Positions 1 to 12,172 of a stretch of 64,000 bases of DNA are shown piece after piece. Position 1 is the first letter of the stretch; each line of letters opens with the position of its first letter. Below the pieces are notes generated by a model. It saw nothing but the letters and a program-made list of their open reading frames with translations. It had not been told where the DNA came from and ran no database searches. This DNA is from Cytospora piceicola (Eukaryota; Ascomycota; Sordariomycetes; Diaporthales; Cytosporaceae). The translations under genes and the position numbers were made by a program. The stretch covers positions 558,001-622,000 of the forward strand of contig JALQBC010000014.1 in NCBI GenBank assembly GCA_023375675.1, written 5' to 3'.

Positions 1-1069
1 ATGCCGGCAGGGCCTTGTCGCATTTCCGCTTCTGTTTCCTACACGTTGTGCAGGCCTGTGATGCTCGTGAGATCATTGTACCCGGAAGACGCAGGTCTTG
101 GTCGCGGGGGAGGAGAGACAGGGCCATGGTGACGAATGTCCGGTCCCCTTCTACGCCCAGCGGTCTTACGGGCAGGAAGGAGTCTAGACGAGTGAAAAGG
201 GGGGGGAACAGTTTCTATATCACCTTTGGATTATATGTACTGTGAATTTGGTAGAAAAAAATATAAAAAAATAGGTAGAGGGTCGCTGAGTGAGCAAATT
301 CTGGATTATAGATGAGACACCTGCAATGAGGATGAAGGCAGTTAGTTGCGAACATAAAAGGATAGGAGTAAGCATGAAACCCTAGCCCTAACCCTCTTTC
401 TGCCCCTTTCCTTGCTGCACGTCTTCGAGGAGGTCTACAACAAAACACAATATCACGTAGTGAATGACTTGAACTCATCGCTCATTTTCTAGCCTTTGAG
501 GCTATTAGCACAACATGACCGACCACCTCATCGCTACCCTTCCCGAACACACGTCTACACTATCATCTAATATACAATGGCAGTACCAATGTTGCCCACA
601 ACAGACTTGGGGCACAATGCGCCATCAAATCCTCCTTTCTGCCCCTTGTATTTCTATCCCTTCGAATGCTGACCTTTCCTACCACCTCGACACAGTTCCT
701 AGCCATGATATCCTTACTGTTCCAAAACGCTAAACATGACCCTGTAAGACCCGGTCTAGTCCGGTCTAGCTTCCTGATATGAGAGTCCTATACATTGCAA
801 CAGTCGAAGGATCATGGAGCTCTCTAGGCGTGCAGTTCTCATATCCTGCGTTGCCGTAGCTATGTGTAGGCATCTCAATTTGTGTACCTGTGTCTAGTTA
901 TTTAAGGAGTTGACTAGTATTTATTTCCAAGATCAACGTACTTTTTCCAAATTTGCCCAACGCCAGAACCGAAAATGCCATGATATTAAATGCGCAGGGA
1001 ATGCAGCAACAACTCCCCCCCCCCCATAATATCGTCGTCGACGTGCTTCAATCTTATTCCAAAATCGCT
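1..1069. other. intergenic, no gene seen
   Basis: No supported coding region. Open frames here are short and have no recognisable domain. The stretch holds a short telomere-like run at 377-395 (see findings). A C-homopolymer tract lies at about 1013-1023, just downstream of the transporter stop codon. Confidence 0.6.
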
Positions 1070-3287
1070 TTACAACCCCGAATTCTTATCCGTAGCAGTC
1101 ATGGGCCGGAGCCGTGCCTGCCTCGCAGACGCTGTCCCCGTACCGTTCATAGTGCCATACCCCGGCCCAGAGCTCGCCTTGGACGCCCTGGAACTGACCC
1201 TCGTCAACGGTGCCATCTCTGCGTCCTCCTCTTCCGGGTCGGTGATAGGATCATGTTCCCCAGCGATATCGCCCGCACCAAGGGTGCAGACAACAGACTC
1301 GTCTCCACTGCTCTCGTCCTCATCCAGCAGCGTCTCCTCGTCGGTGTCCACCTCCCTGACCGGCCCATCCCCCTCTACGATCATCCAGGCCGGAATGGCC
1401 TGCAGCGCAGCCACGACGGCGAGGAACCACCAGGCGGGTATGACATAGCCCCTCTTGACGCCCCAGCTGAAGGTCGCGCCGGTGACGGTGGGGCCGAGGG
1501 CGCGGCCCATGCCGGAGAAGGTCGTGGCGAAGCCGTTGAGGGTGCCCAGGATGCGCACCGAGGGGGCCGAGTTGGTGAGGAGGATGGTGATGCAGGGGAA
1601 GGCCACGATGACGGCGAAGCCCTTGACGAGGAGGAGCGCCATGAGCGCGGCCCACTGGAGGCGGGTGTCCTGGATCAGGGCCGTGTAGGGCAGGAGGACG
1701 TACACGACGGGGAAGATGACTGTGCCGGCCCGGAAGCACGCGAGCGAGCCCAGGCGCGAGCAGATGGGCGGGAAGAGGAAGAACTGGATGATGCCGCAGG
1801 CCAGCCCGTACACGGTGAGGATGGACCCGATGCTGTTGGAGTTGAGGCCCCACCCGCCCGAGAACCTGAACGGCAGCTGCGTGTTGTGCTCGTCTGGGAC
1901 CTGGCGGGGGTAGTTCAGGAACACGGGGAGGGCCTGGTCGAAGGCGACCGAGTGCAGCGCCAGGAACGTGTACGCGATGATGTTGACCGTCACCTGCGGG
2001 GTGAAGATCTCTTTCATGGTAGGCGGCGCCTCGGACTTCTTGGTCTTGGCCACACCGGCGCTGCGCAAGAGCGGCGCAGAGGCCTCTGCGTCCAAGAAGG
2101 ACGGCCGGTGGTGGCGCTCATGGTGGTAGTGCGGCTTCTTGTGGAAGGGCTGCGAGATCTTCTCCCCCAGCTGGAGGCCCCAGTCCTTCTCATGGCGCTT
2201 GGTCTCCAGTGTCTCGTGCAGGAAGAGTGTTGCCACGACCACGGAGATGAAGAAGAACAAGCATGCCATGAGGTTTGGTAGGAGGAAGGGGTACTTGTTG
2301 AAGAGCCAACTATCGCCAAACACTCCCGGGTATTGCTCTGCTGGTCGCGCGAAAAAGCCTCCAAACGATGGTCCAAACACTGAACCGATACTCCAGACAA
2401 GAGGCATGAGAGAGAATGCCCTAGGTTGAAACTCCTTTTGCGGGACCATCTCTGCGACCATCGTTCGTATTATTCCCACTGTGAAGGATGTTAGCTCTGA
2501 TCTTACAAGAAAAGTTTGTTGTAAAGAAGCACATACCATTTCCATTGCCGGCACCCATGACGAACCTCACGCCGATTGCCATAGCTAGACTTGACGCTGT
2601 CCCCCATATGACAAAGCAAATCATGGTTGAGACGAGCCCCATCAAAATGGTTGGTTTGCGGCCAATCCTGTCGGATAGTCGCCCCCATGGCACTGCAAAC
2701 ATGCTCTGCGAGATGGAAAAGGTAGAACCAACAAGACCAGCCCATCTTGCCACGTTGACCTCCGGTACGCCGAAACTCTTGATCATCTCAGGCAGGTATG
2801 GAAAGACTGAGGTCAGTGCTAATGGCTCAGCAAACCTAGCGACAGCTGAGAGTATTGTGTTAGCGAACAAGCGCAATCATGAGGGTCGGTACCTGATGTT
2901 ATGGTGTATGTCCTTTTCCCAATCCTTTCGAACCGTATGCTGAGTCTCCAATGTCATGTTTGTGCCGGTCGTCCCCTCAAACATCGCATGGCTTAGTCGT
3001 CGCTATCCTGCTTCCTCGCGTGAGAGTAGTCATCCCAACCAGTTTACCTACCGAACACGCAACCGAGGAGTCGAGGCAAGAAAATACCAGCGAAATATCC
3101 AGTGGACCAGTTTGGTATGACGGGGCTTCACTTGAAGCATTGGCGATGGCGGCAGAGGACAACAGGAAACATGACCCGGGGTAACCATGGATATCCGGAA
3201 TACACGAGGGCTGGAGGGTCATGTTTGCTTACCCAGGATCGCGAGCTGCTTCGTTGGAAGCTTCGCTCCATCATTCTTAGGAGACAT
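1070..3287 (-). CDS. MFS transporter, DHA1/tetracycline-efflux-like
   Basis: Three exons on the minus strand: 3233-3287, 2537-2845 and 1070-2478, giving 590 residues. Exon 1 encodes only 18 codons plus one base, ending KLPTKQLAIL; it joins in frame to VARFAEPLALTSVFPYLPEM, the usual first helix of this fungal family. The loop 2-3 MFS signature is visible as GRLSDRIGRKP. About 12 hydrophobic segments follow, with a His-rich cytoplasmic loop in the middle (HYHHERHH) and a long acidic C-terminal tail. Homologues are plasma-membrane or vacuolar proton antiporters related to yeast YCR023C and plant ZIFL proteins; the substrate cannot be read from sequence. Intron 1 is 387 nt, long for this window; intron 2 is 58 nt. 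The ATG at 3287 was chosen because the longer exon-2 reading frame begins at a TTG inside the intron. Confidence 0.9.
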
Positions 3288-5259
3288 TGTGAAGTCACCG
3301 AGCGTGAAGGGACGGACACGGCAGAAGTGTGGTCTATTGTGGACTGTAGCATAAGGTATATAGCTAGAGGTTGTCGTCCGTCCGTCCTGCAGGAACGAAG
3401 ATCGGGGTGGATCTCTTTTCAGGAACAACGGGATTTCTAACGATGCTGGCTGACCCAGGAAGGAGGGAGACTTAGAGGCTGTGGGAGCCTTTTCGACACA
3501 GACGGTTCTGCCTCGAAATACTGAGAATGTAGAGTGACAGAGAGGAACAACTCTAGTAAATAAATAAACAGACGAGAAGGAAATGCGTCGTCCTCTTTTG
3601 GAAGAAGAACCGCCACCCCGCAAGCAACATTTTTTCCAAACCAGAGGCGAGAGAGTCACCGGGCCGCAGGTGGACCATGCCGATGGACTTTGCATGTGTG
3701 CCTGGTGGTGTGGAGTCTGAGGAGGGGGGGTGGTCCTCCGCCGATGAACGGGGTTTGTTGTGTGGCCGGACCATGGCGACGACCAGAACAAGACCTCTCC
3801 TACGGCGGTGGAGCGTAGGGGAGCGCCGGCCCTGCATATCACAGTCACAGTAACATTTGAAAAGATGCGGTCCCGCTCACTGGAGACCGCTTTTTCATGT
3901 ACATATGATGGCCCAGACCCTGCTCCAACCACTGCGAGCAGCCGTGTTTAGTAACGTTTGAACCATTTCGAGGTCGTCATTCGGGTGCGCAATTGTACCA
4001 TAAATGCCATAAGTAGCCATTGCCAAATAACAATGAGCGTTGCCGGCCCGCTTTCGGCGGTGATCCAACGAGGTCGACTGTGTTTCACGCCGTTGAGTCT
4101 TGGACCACATGACGCCTTTTAGGATGGCTCAGGATGGCTAAAAGACGACGTTGCCCCGCTTTTACCCTGTGAGGCTTACACAGTATGTTGACCCAGTATG
4201 GGCAACCTTGGAAGATGCGCAGGCATAAATGGTGAGTCTTTCGAGGCCTGTGTCGAGATGGCTGCATTAGTCTTGATAGCTATCAATCCAGTCCCAGGAA
4301 GACGACCGATGGTCTGCTGATCTTGATAGGTATATGCAATCTACAGTAGCATGTCTACTCCGAGTAGATACTGGATTTGCCTTGGAGTGTTGGACCTGCT
4401 GCCCACTCCGCAGTCCGTATTCGCATTGAGACTCAGAGTAGCACATGGGCAGTCTCTTCAGAGCTCTGGACAGCGAGAGACTGCGCGTTCTGGCATTGGC
4501 AAAAGGCTAGACCATGTGAGGAATGCATAATCGTATTCTCGCCTGGCAATTTTGAAGATCGGGACAGGGTCTCACGGAGATGTCCCCGATGGCGTCGTGG
4601 TGTCGCTTCGGAGAACAGAATGAAGAGATGGGTAGGGCTGGGTCTAAATAATGTGACCCATGACCAAATAAATCCTTGGTGAGAACCTTGAATACCTAGG
4701 TATTTTAGAGAGGACTAGGTACTCACGATGGAAGACGTGAATGAACCTTGGGAAGGTTTGGAGGGTGAGTTGACGTTCTTTATTGGTGGAGTCAAACTCC
4801 AGTCTACCTACTGTAGATACCTAGGTACCTAATTACTTACATAGTATGTACCGCGTATTGCCCAATCAGAAAACGGTCCATGATCGGCAACCGCCGACCG
4901 TTTTGCCGGGCTTCGTCATGTCAACCCGCCGTTGATAACGACATCGAACAACCCGGAATTCCGAGTCCGACTTCCTCTGATTACCGCTATTTTGCATCTT
5001 TTTATCAAGCCCGCAGATGTAGGATTATCAGTGGGTCGGTACATCAATCGATTTGGAAGAGTGAGAATCGAACCAGCTCTGTCGGTAAGCTTTACTTTGG
5101 TCTCCAGCAGCGTCACTCTTGCTTTGTGGCTTGAAACTCTAAACCGTTGCTCAAGTGTGTGCAACGGTCGGTCTCACACACACACACAAACACACATACG
5201 CAAACCATATTGACAACCTCCCGCCGCCAAGAGGGTTCCTTTCGAACAAAACCGCCAAG
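3288..5259. promoter_or_regulatory. divergent intergenic region, MFS / M28 peptidase
   Basis: About 2 kb between two divergent genes, so it should hold both promoters. No coding region is supported. A TACCTAGGTACCTA palindromic microsatellite lies at about 4818-4831, with single TACCTAGGTA-like cores near 4690 and 4718. A (CA)-rich tract at about 5174-5200 lies within 90 nt of the peptidase start and probably falls in its 5' UTR. Confidence 0.5.
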
Positions 5260-7840
5260 ATGCGGCTAACAAGCAAAGAAGAGACGGGCCAGAACATGGT
5301 CAATCCCGAGAAGATGGCGGACGAGCACACGCCTCTCATTACTACCGTGCATACGGCTCCCCCGCGCCAGCGCTATCCTCATAATGTCGTGCGCCGCTTC
5401 TGCACCATTGCCCTCTCATGTAGTCTGATCGCCTTGTTCGCCACCTTTTTATTTCACTTTGGCCTTGATGTCCATTTTCGGCATCATGACAAAGACTGGG
5501 AGTTTTCCTGGCCTGGCTGCGGAGACCGGAAGTTGAGCTATGAGGAGCTCAGGCAGATATTGCTCGACACCCCAAGCAGTGAAAAGGCCGAGGAGTGGCA
5601 GCGGTACTACACTTCTGGTGCGCATCTTGCTGGTCAGAACTACTCTCAGGTTTGAACATTGACTCAATCTAAAACTTTTGAGTTGCCATTCTGACAGTGA
5701 GTCCAGGCATTATGGACGATGGAGAAGTGGGAGGAGTGGGGCATCAAGTCTTCCATTGTGTCCTATGACATCTACCTCAACCGTCCAGTGGACCATCGCT
5801 TGGCCATATTGGACACGGCAGGTGCAAAGGACGAGTCGGCTTGGAAGGTCTCATTCGAGGCGTCGCTTACTGAGGACGTCCTCGACGAAGATCCAACCAC
5901 GGGATCTGACACGAGCATCCCCACCTTCCACGGCTACTCTGCCAGCGGAAATGTGACCGGCCAATTTGTTTACGTGAACTACGGTACCTACCAAGATTAT
6001 GAGGATCTGGTCAAGGCCGGCGTCGACCTGGAGGGAAAGGTCGTCATCGCTCGCTATGGCGGTATTTTCCGTGGCCTGAAGGTGAAGAGAGCCCAGGAAC
6101 TCGGTGCGGTGGGAGTCGTTCTCTATACCGATCCCGGCGATGATGGCGAGGTCACAGAAGAGAAGGGCGTTGAAAAGTATCCCAATGGCCCTGCACGTCA
6201 GCCAAGCAGTGTCCAGCGCGGAAGCACTCAATTCCTAAGCTTTGCTCCTGGCGACCCGACCACGCCTGGTTATCCTTCCAAGCCTGGCGTTCCGCGTGGC
6301 CCTACAGAGCCATATATCCCTAGCATTCCGTCTATCCCCATTTCCTATGAGGATGCTTTGCCCCTTCTGAAGGCCCTCAATGGCCATGGACCTACCGCTA
6401 AGGACTTCAACAAATACTGGCAAGCCGACTTGGGTCTTGGTTACAAGGGAGTGGATTACAACATCGGACCTTCCCCTGAAAATGTTGTCCTAAACCTTTA
6501 TAACGAACAGGACTATATAATCACACCAAACTGGGATGTGATTGGAATCATCAACGGCTCTATTCCGGATGAGGTGATAGTTGTTGGCAACCATCGTGAT
6601 GCTTGGATTGTTGGAGGGGCAGGTGATCCGAACTCTGGATCGGCTATTATTAACGAAGTTATCCGCAGCTTCGGTGAGGCCTTGGAAAAGGGATGGAAAC
6701 CACTGCGCACCATCGTCTTCGCCTCCTGGGATGGCGAGGAGTACGGTCTTCTCGGATCTACGGAATGGGTCGAGGAGTATCTGCCATGGCTGTCCCATGC
6801 CAACGTGGCCTACTTGAACGTCGACGTCGGCGTCCGGGGCCAGGATTTCCACGCGTCCGCCGCACCCCTGCTAAACAACCTCCTCTACGACATCACAGCC
6901 CAGATCCCATCGCCTAACCAGACCGTCAAGGGCCAGACCGTATACGACACCTGGGACAAGAAGATCAGCACCATGGGAAGCGGTAGCGACTTCACGGCAT
7001 TCCAGGACTTCGCTGGTATCCCATGTATTGACATGGGATTCAGTGCTGGGGACACAGACCCCGTTTACCACTACCACAGCAACTACGACAGCTTCCACTG
7101 GATGACCGAGTATGGCGACCCGGGCTTCGTCTACCACCGGACCATGTCCCAAATCTTAGGACTGATGACTGCCAAGCTGGCCGACGAGCCCCTGCTGTCC
7201 TTCGAGGCGGCAGCCTACGCCACAGCCCTGGACAACTACGTCGGCAAGGTCGAGGCCAAGCTCGCGGCCGCCTCGGAGCCGCCCACGGGCGACAAGGACG
7301 ACATGCTCGCGCTCCGCGCGACCGACATCCGCGAGGAGACGGACGCCATCGGGGACCCGGCGTCGTTCCGCCGGAGCCTGGCGGGGCTGCACGGGGCGGT
7401 CGCGGGCCTGCAGGCCGAGGCGACCAGGCTGGACGCCAAGAGGGCCGAGCTGCAGGGGTCGGTCGGCGAGGAGATCCCGTGGTGGAGGTGGCCCAAGAAG
7501 CTGCGCCTCGCCTACGAGGTGCGCAAGGTCAACACCAAATACAAGTACCTGGAGAGGGACTTCCTCTACCCCGAGGGCCTGGACGGCCGGTCCTGGTTCA
7601 AGCATGTGGTGTTTGCGCCGGGGCTGTGGACCGGTTATGCCGGAGGTGAGTGTCAACCCCGCCCCGCAGCTGGGGAGTGTGTTGGTTGTGTTGTACTGAC
7701 TGGGCTGTGCAGCTGTCTTCCCTGGCCTGGTGGAGAGCATTGATGCGAAGGATTACACCAATGCGGTCCGCTGGGTGAGTATCATCGAGGGTTGCATCAA
7801 GACCGCGACGGCCAACATCAAGGTCGGTCACCACGGCTAA
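5260..7840 (+). CDS. glutamate carboxypeptidase II-like M28 metallopeptidase
   Basis: Exons 5260-5649, 5707-7645 and 7713-7840 give 818 residues. The ATG at 5260 has a good context (gccaagATGc). A type II membrane anchor spans about residues 47-67, so the catalytic part is lumenal or extracellular. A PA domain lies at roughly 185-310, then the M28 zinc peptidase core, then a transferrin-receptor-like dimerisation domain from about residue 590. Zinc ligands and catalytic residues are visible: GNHRDAW (His426, Asp429), WDGEEYG, YLNVDV and a late HSNYDS. These match the di-zinc set of human GCPII/PSMA, so the enzyme should be active. The N-terminal tail carries EHTPLI, an ExxxLI acidic dileucine motif. 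Yeast relatives (Vps70, Tre1/2) act in vacuolar or endosomal sorting; the substrate here is unknown. Confidence 0.93.
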
Positions 7841-8347
7841 ATGGTGCAACCGTTACCGTTTTGGATAGGCAGAATATCAGATATGCTGGCTCTACTAGAA
7901 CCCACTAGGCCAAGTGAAGATATCCCTCTAAATGAGTAAAAAGTCATGTTGAGCTTCCACTGCTGGGTTTGCTCAGGCATCTCCGCAACTGACTGTGCTC
8001 ATGGATCTAGCGTATAGCATCTTTGAGGCAGGCATTGTTGGATCTCAAGGGCAGTGATGGCTTTACAGGATACAGAGGGAAACCATGTTGTATTCAGGCC
8101 ACTGCATTTCTTTGAATTTACTACTGCAGTGAAATAGTTGAGGACAAGGTCCTTTTCTTTTATATATCCCTTTCCAGATGCCACTTAAAACAAAAAAGAC
8201 CATATCAATCTGGGCAGGGCCCCTATGAGATCATCAAAAGCACAGACCGTGATATACCCCCTTTTCAGTACCGCAACACGCCTACCCGCCCGGAACTCCT
8301 ATTGTGAACCATGCAATTCAAATCAGATTGGACCGCCAAATCCATGC
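7841..8347. other. convergent 3' intergenic region
   Basis: About 507 bp between the stop codons of the M28 peptidase (+) and IMP dehydrogenase (-). It should contain both 3' UTRs and polyadenylation signals. No coding region is seen. Confidence 0.6.
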
Positions 8348-10184
8348 TTAAGCGTAGAGCTTCTTCTCGTAAGACTCCATGTTGACGCCTCCCTCGAGCT
8401 GGGCACTGGCGGTTCGGATCTCGAAGCGGACGACGCCCTCGGCGACACCCTGGTGCAGCTCGTGCAGGCTCTTGATGCCGGCATCCTGCATGGAGTGCTT
8501 CAGGCCAGCAGCCAGGTAAGGCACAAACTTGTTGATGGAACCGCGGTGAGCCACGGCACCAGCAACACCCTGAGCGACCAGGACGCTGTCGCCCTCGGAG
8601 AAATACCGGGCAGTGCCGGCGTTGCTCGCCTGGCTGTCCTCAGCACCGTTACCAGCCTTCTTGTCCTGCATGGCGTCGATGCTACCCATACCACGGTACG
8701 CCTTGACCAGCTTGCCCTCTCGGGAAACAAACGAGGTTCCAGGGGACTCGGTGGTACCAGCCAGCAGACCACCCATCATCACGGTTGACGCGCCCAGGGC
8801 AAGGCCCTTGACAACGTGACCAACGTTCTGGATGCCACCGTCGGCAATGCAGGGCACGCCGAACCTGGCAGCGAAGGCGCTGACGCTGTAGACGGAGGTG
8901 GCCTGGGGACGACCCACAGCCATGACCTCCTGGGTTATGCAAGCAGAACCGCTACCCATACCAATACGGAGACCATCGACACCGGCAGCGATGAGGGCAG
9001 CAGCCTGCTCCCTCGTCACGACGTTTCCGCCAATGACATCAAGGTCAGGGTATTCCTTCTTGATCCACTTGATCATCTCGATCTGGTACATGCTGTTTCC
9101 CTGACTGCTGTCAAGGATGACAATGTCGAGGCCAGCATCGGCAAGCTTTTGCAGACGAGACTTGTCCTCAGGCCTAGTGCCGATGGCAGCGGCACAGATG
9201 AGCTGCTTGGAGTCGGGCAGCTTGGATGCGAGGGGGAAGTTGAGGTTCTTGCGGAGGTCGGAGCGGGAGATCATGGACACCAGGTTGCCATCCTTGTCGA
9301 CGATGGGCAGCTTGCCCTTCTTGGACTTGGCCAGGATGTTGTTGGCCTCGGCGAGCTGGACTCCCTCGGGCGCAGTGATCAGATCAGTAACCATAACGTT
9401 GGCAACGGGCTGGTTGTCGACGTCCTCGAACTGAAGGTCTCGGTTGGTGACAATACCCAACAGCTTGGAGCCGAGCTTGCCGTTTTCTGCAGAAGCAATT
9501 GAGTTAGCCACAAGTATACCACAGAAGTGCTTGTCTTGATGTACACATGTAAAAGGCTCTAAAAATCATTGAAACATTTTTCTCCCCATGACGGCGACCG
9601 TCAATACGGTGGAACGAAAGTTATAAATAAATTTGAGTTATAATCATGAAAGAGCATTGGATTGGATCAGTGCAATAACTTGGACGAAATCAAGACTTAC
9701 CCGTGACGGGGAAACCACCGAAGCCCCATTTCTCCTTGAGGATCTTGGCCTCGCCAACAGTGGTCTCCTTGGTAATGAGGACAGGGTCGGTAATAAAGCC
9801 GTTCTCGTATCTCTTGACCCTACGGACCATTTCGGCCTGAGCCTCTGGGGAGCAGTTGTGGTGGATAACACCAACACCGCCCTGCAGAGCGATGTGAATA
9901 GCCATCTCGTGCTCAGTGACAGTGTCCATGGGGGAAGAGACAAAAGGCGTCTTGAGGGTGATGCGCTTAGTGACAGGGGAATCGAGGCTGACGTCGGAGG
10001 CGGGGAAGCCAATGTAGCCAGGCAGGAGGAGGAAGTCGTTGTAGGTAAGACCTCCGTGGACCTTGGCGTTCATGAGATCCTGAATACCGAGCCCATCACG
10101 GCTCTCATACTCCTTGAGGATCTCCTCAGCCTTGGTGTAGTCCATGGCCTGGGCAACACCGTTGACGGGCATGGTGGAAGTCAT
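8348..10184 (-). CDS. IMD2: inosine-5'-monophosphate dehydrogenase
   Basis: Two exons (9701-10184 and 8348-9486; one 214-nt intron) give 540 residues, the normal fungal length. The enzyme oxidises IMP to XMP with NAD+, the committed step of GTP synthesis, as a cytosolic tetramer. An N-terminal barrel segment ([17 protein letters not shown]) is followed by a tandem CBS (Bateman) region at about residues 130-245. Then come the nucleotide-binding GGNVVT segment, the active-site loop GSGSACITQ with catalytic Cys344, a second phosphate site ([11 protein letters not shown]), GMGS and the C-terminal ESYEKKLYA. Alanine precedes the catalytic cysteine where yeast and human enzymes have isoleucine; from memory this is usual in filamentous ascomycetes. 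The ATG at 10184 fits the family start. Confidence 0.97.
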
Positions 10185-10894
10185 TATATCGGAATGGCCA
10201 GCAACGTCCAGATGTAGAAATTAGAAGATGATGGAGAGAAAATAGTCAAGAGAGGACAAGGATGATATGCTGCCAACGGTTTTGTCTTCTTGACGGGGAG
10301 GGTTTCCCAAGAAAAGAGAAAGAGGAAGGAAGGAAGTCTGGCGTGGTGTTTCTCACTATTAAAACATTTTTTTTTTTCCCGTGGACCCCTGCACAAAGCA
10401 GCAAAAAATCGACGCGCTTTCCCCACCTTTGCGTGAGTGACTGTCCCACGTATCAGGACGATAAGCACAATGATAATACTCGGATCTTATCGATAGCACG
10501 GACTACCATCCGCTTTGTCAGCACGTGAAAGCCGGATGTCCAAAATATAACTGGTGTCCGTGCCCAGGTGGATAATCAGAATCCAGCCTAGGCAGCAGAC
10601 ATCTGGACTTGATTTCCAGCATCCAGCACCCCAGCCTGGGCATGCCAGGATCCATCATCCCCTCTGCCCCTCTGCAGTCTGATGAGCTGCAAGTGCTCCT
10701 TGCCGGCGTCCACTATCGAAAGCCAACAATGCATTGTTTCCATCAGGAGCCACAAATGAGGAGACCCAAGTTCTGTCCCTGCATCAATCTTGTGTTCCGA
10801 TCCACCGTTGAGGCATCGGACAAAGGTTCCTGGATATTCTTGGATATACTCAACCCTAACCCTGAAAAGAACTATGGAGATGGGTACCTATCAA

Positions 10895-10924
10895 GTAGGT
10901 ACCTAGGTACCTAGGTACCTAGGG
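10895..10924. repeat. TACCTAGG palindromic microsatellite
   Basis: About four overlapping copies of the 8-bp unit TAGGTACC lie in direct tandem. Because the unit is its own reverse complement, the tract is palindromic throughout and could form a cruciform or bind a dimeric protein. It is the longest uniform copy of a motif that recurs across intergenic parts of this window. Confidence 0.85.
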
Positions 10925-11483
10925 TATATACGAGTACTGGGTACGGATCCAGGCACCTACAAGGAAGAACATCCACGTACCTCCCTGCAATGCTATGTCT
11001 TCAATCAGGTTTACTTCTTATTTAAACACATAGCCATATAAGCCAAACAGGTCGACCCTTGAGGAGGTCAGGGCATAATATCCATCATCACACATTCACT
11101 TAGGTTTGTAGGATGATTTGGGTTGCCAAAGTCGTGCTTGTGCCTGCTTGTGTTTGGGACCCGACTCCCCAGCCACCTTTGAGTGGTACAGATTGGCACA
11201 CCCGTGGTTTTGCAGGTTACAAGTTACAAGGGGGAGAAGTCTCCTCTTTTTCTCAATTCCACTCTTCCCACTTTGAAGGATTTCATTCATTCACTCATGT
11301 TCCTGGTGGCCTGGTGGCCCCATCAAACCCGTTGGGATCGGGATCATGAAGATTTCATGACTGGAGAAGCGCTCACCGTCTAATTCACTCATCAATTTGC
11401 CCCGTTGCCTTGGTTTTCAACTCAGTTTCCCCCCTGGTAATCGCCCATCAGAAAGGTTCAAAACGGTACACGGGCCATTTGTG

Positions 11484-11587
11484 TGACGTCTTTATCTTGC
11501 TGTCCGTTGCCCTTCCTTCCCTCTCGAGGGCGCTGTTCAGGCGGCGGGCCAATGGGCGCCATTTTGATCGCTACCGCAGCAACCAAT
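11484..11587 (+). promoter_or_regulatory. candidate promoter elements of the IQGAP gene
   Basis: A CRE-like TGACGTC at 11484-11490 is followed by two CCAAT boxes at 11549-11553 and 11583-11587, 34 bp apart on the same strand. They lie roughly 590-690 bp upstream of the IQGAP start codon. CCAAT boxes are bound by the Hap/CBC complex in fungi. Function here is inferred only from motif and position. Confidence 0.35.
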
Positions 11588-12172
11588 GGGTTCAAAGGTT
11601 GGCAGCTGGGCGTCAACAAGCTGGAGGTTACTTGGTACCTAAGCCACCCCCGCCCCTGCTGATACCCAGGTATAATAGTACCCAGGTACCTAGGTAGTAT
11701 TGGTAGTATTGGCACTCTAATATTGGTGGCTGGTAAATAATCACCTCCGTACGGATCCGTAACCGTCCTGCCGTCTGCCGATACTCACTCACTCATGGCC
11801 CCATCAATACTCAACCTTGGAACCTTGGAAGACTTGGACTTTCTTTCGACTGGAATCTGTTTCCCCTCCTCCAGCATCACTTTACGCTGTATCATCTCTC
11901 CGGCGCAGTGCGCGCCCTTCATGTCTCATAGTTCGCTTCTTTGTTAGCTTCGAGTTCCGTTGCGCGTTGAACCGTACTGCTGCCGCCTTGTTTACTTTTG
12001 AAGCTCGGCCTGATAATCCTCAAGTCCTTCAGCTCCACCCGTCAATCCACACACCATTGACTCCCATCACAGAGCCCGAGGTCATTGATCTCTAATGTTT
12101 TCCCCCGTCGTCTCGAACCCCCTGGGCCTCCATATACAGCGACAACGCTTTCGCTGTTAATAACATCGCAAC

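Larger units (their letters stand above)
10185..12172. promoter_or_regulatory. divergent intergenic region, IMD / IQGAP
   Basis: About 2 kb between two divergent housekeeping genes. No coding region is supported. It contains a T-rich tract near 10367, a telomere-like AACCCTAACCCT at 10852-10863, and a long palindromic microsatellite of TACCTAGG units at 10895-10924 with a second at about 11679-11699. A CRE-like TGACGTC lies at 11484-11490 and two CCAAT boxes lie upstream of the IQGAP gene. Confidence 0.55.

Noticed and set aside
377..395. Chromosome end or telomere
   Set aside because: Only two to three degenerate CCCTAA units, followed by ordinary genes within 1 kb; far too short for a telomere.
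953..2281. 442-codon open frame on the plus strand opposite the MFS transporter
   Set aside because: It is antisense to a clearly conserved coding exon, has Arg/Glu/Gly-rich composition typical of a GC-rich shadow frame, and no domain.
2537..2876. MFS exon 2 as a stand-alone start at 2876
   Set aside because: The codon there is TTG, and the segment contains an intron end with a CTAAC branch site. The exon at 3233-3287 restores the normal family N-terminus in frame.
5055..5110. Possible tRNA on the minus strand with a GGTTCGATTC loop
   Set aside because: The flanking bases do not pair as a T-stem and no acceptor or anticodon stem can be drawn.
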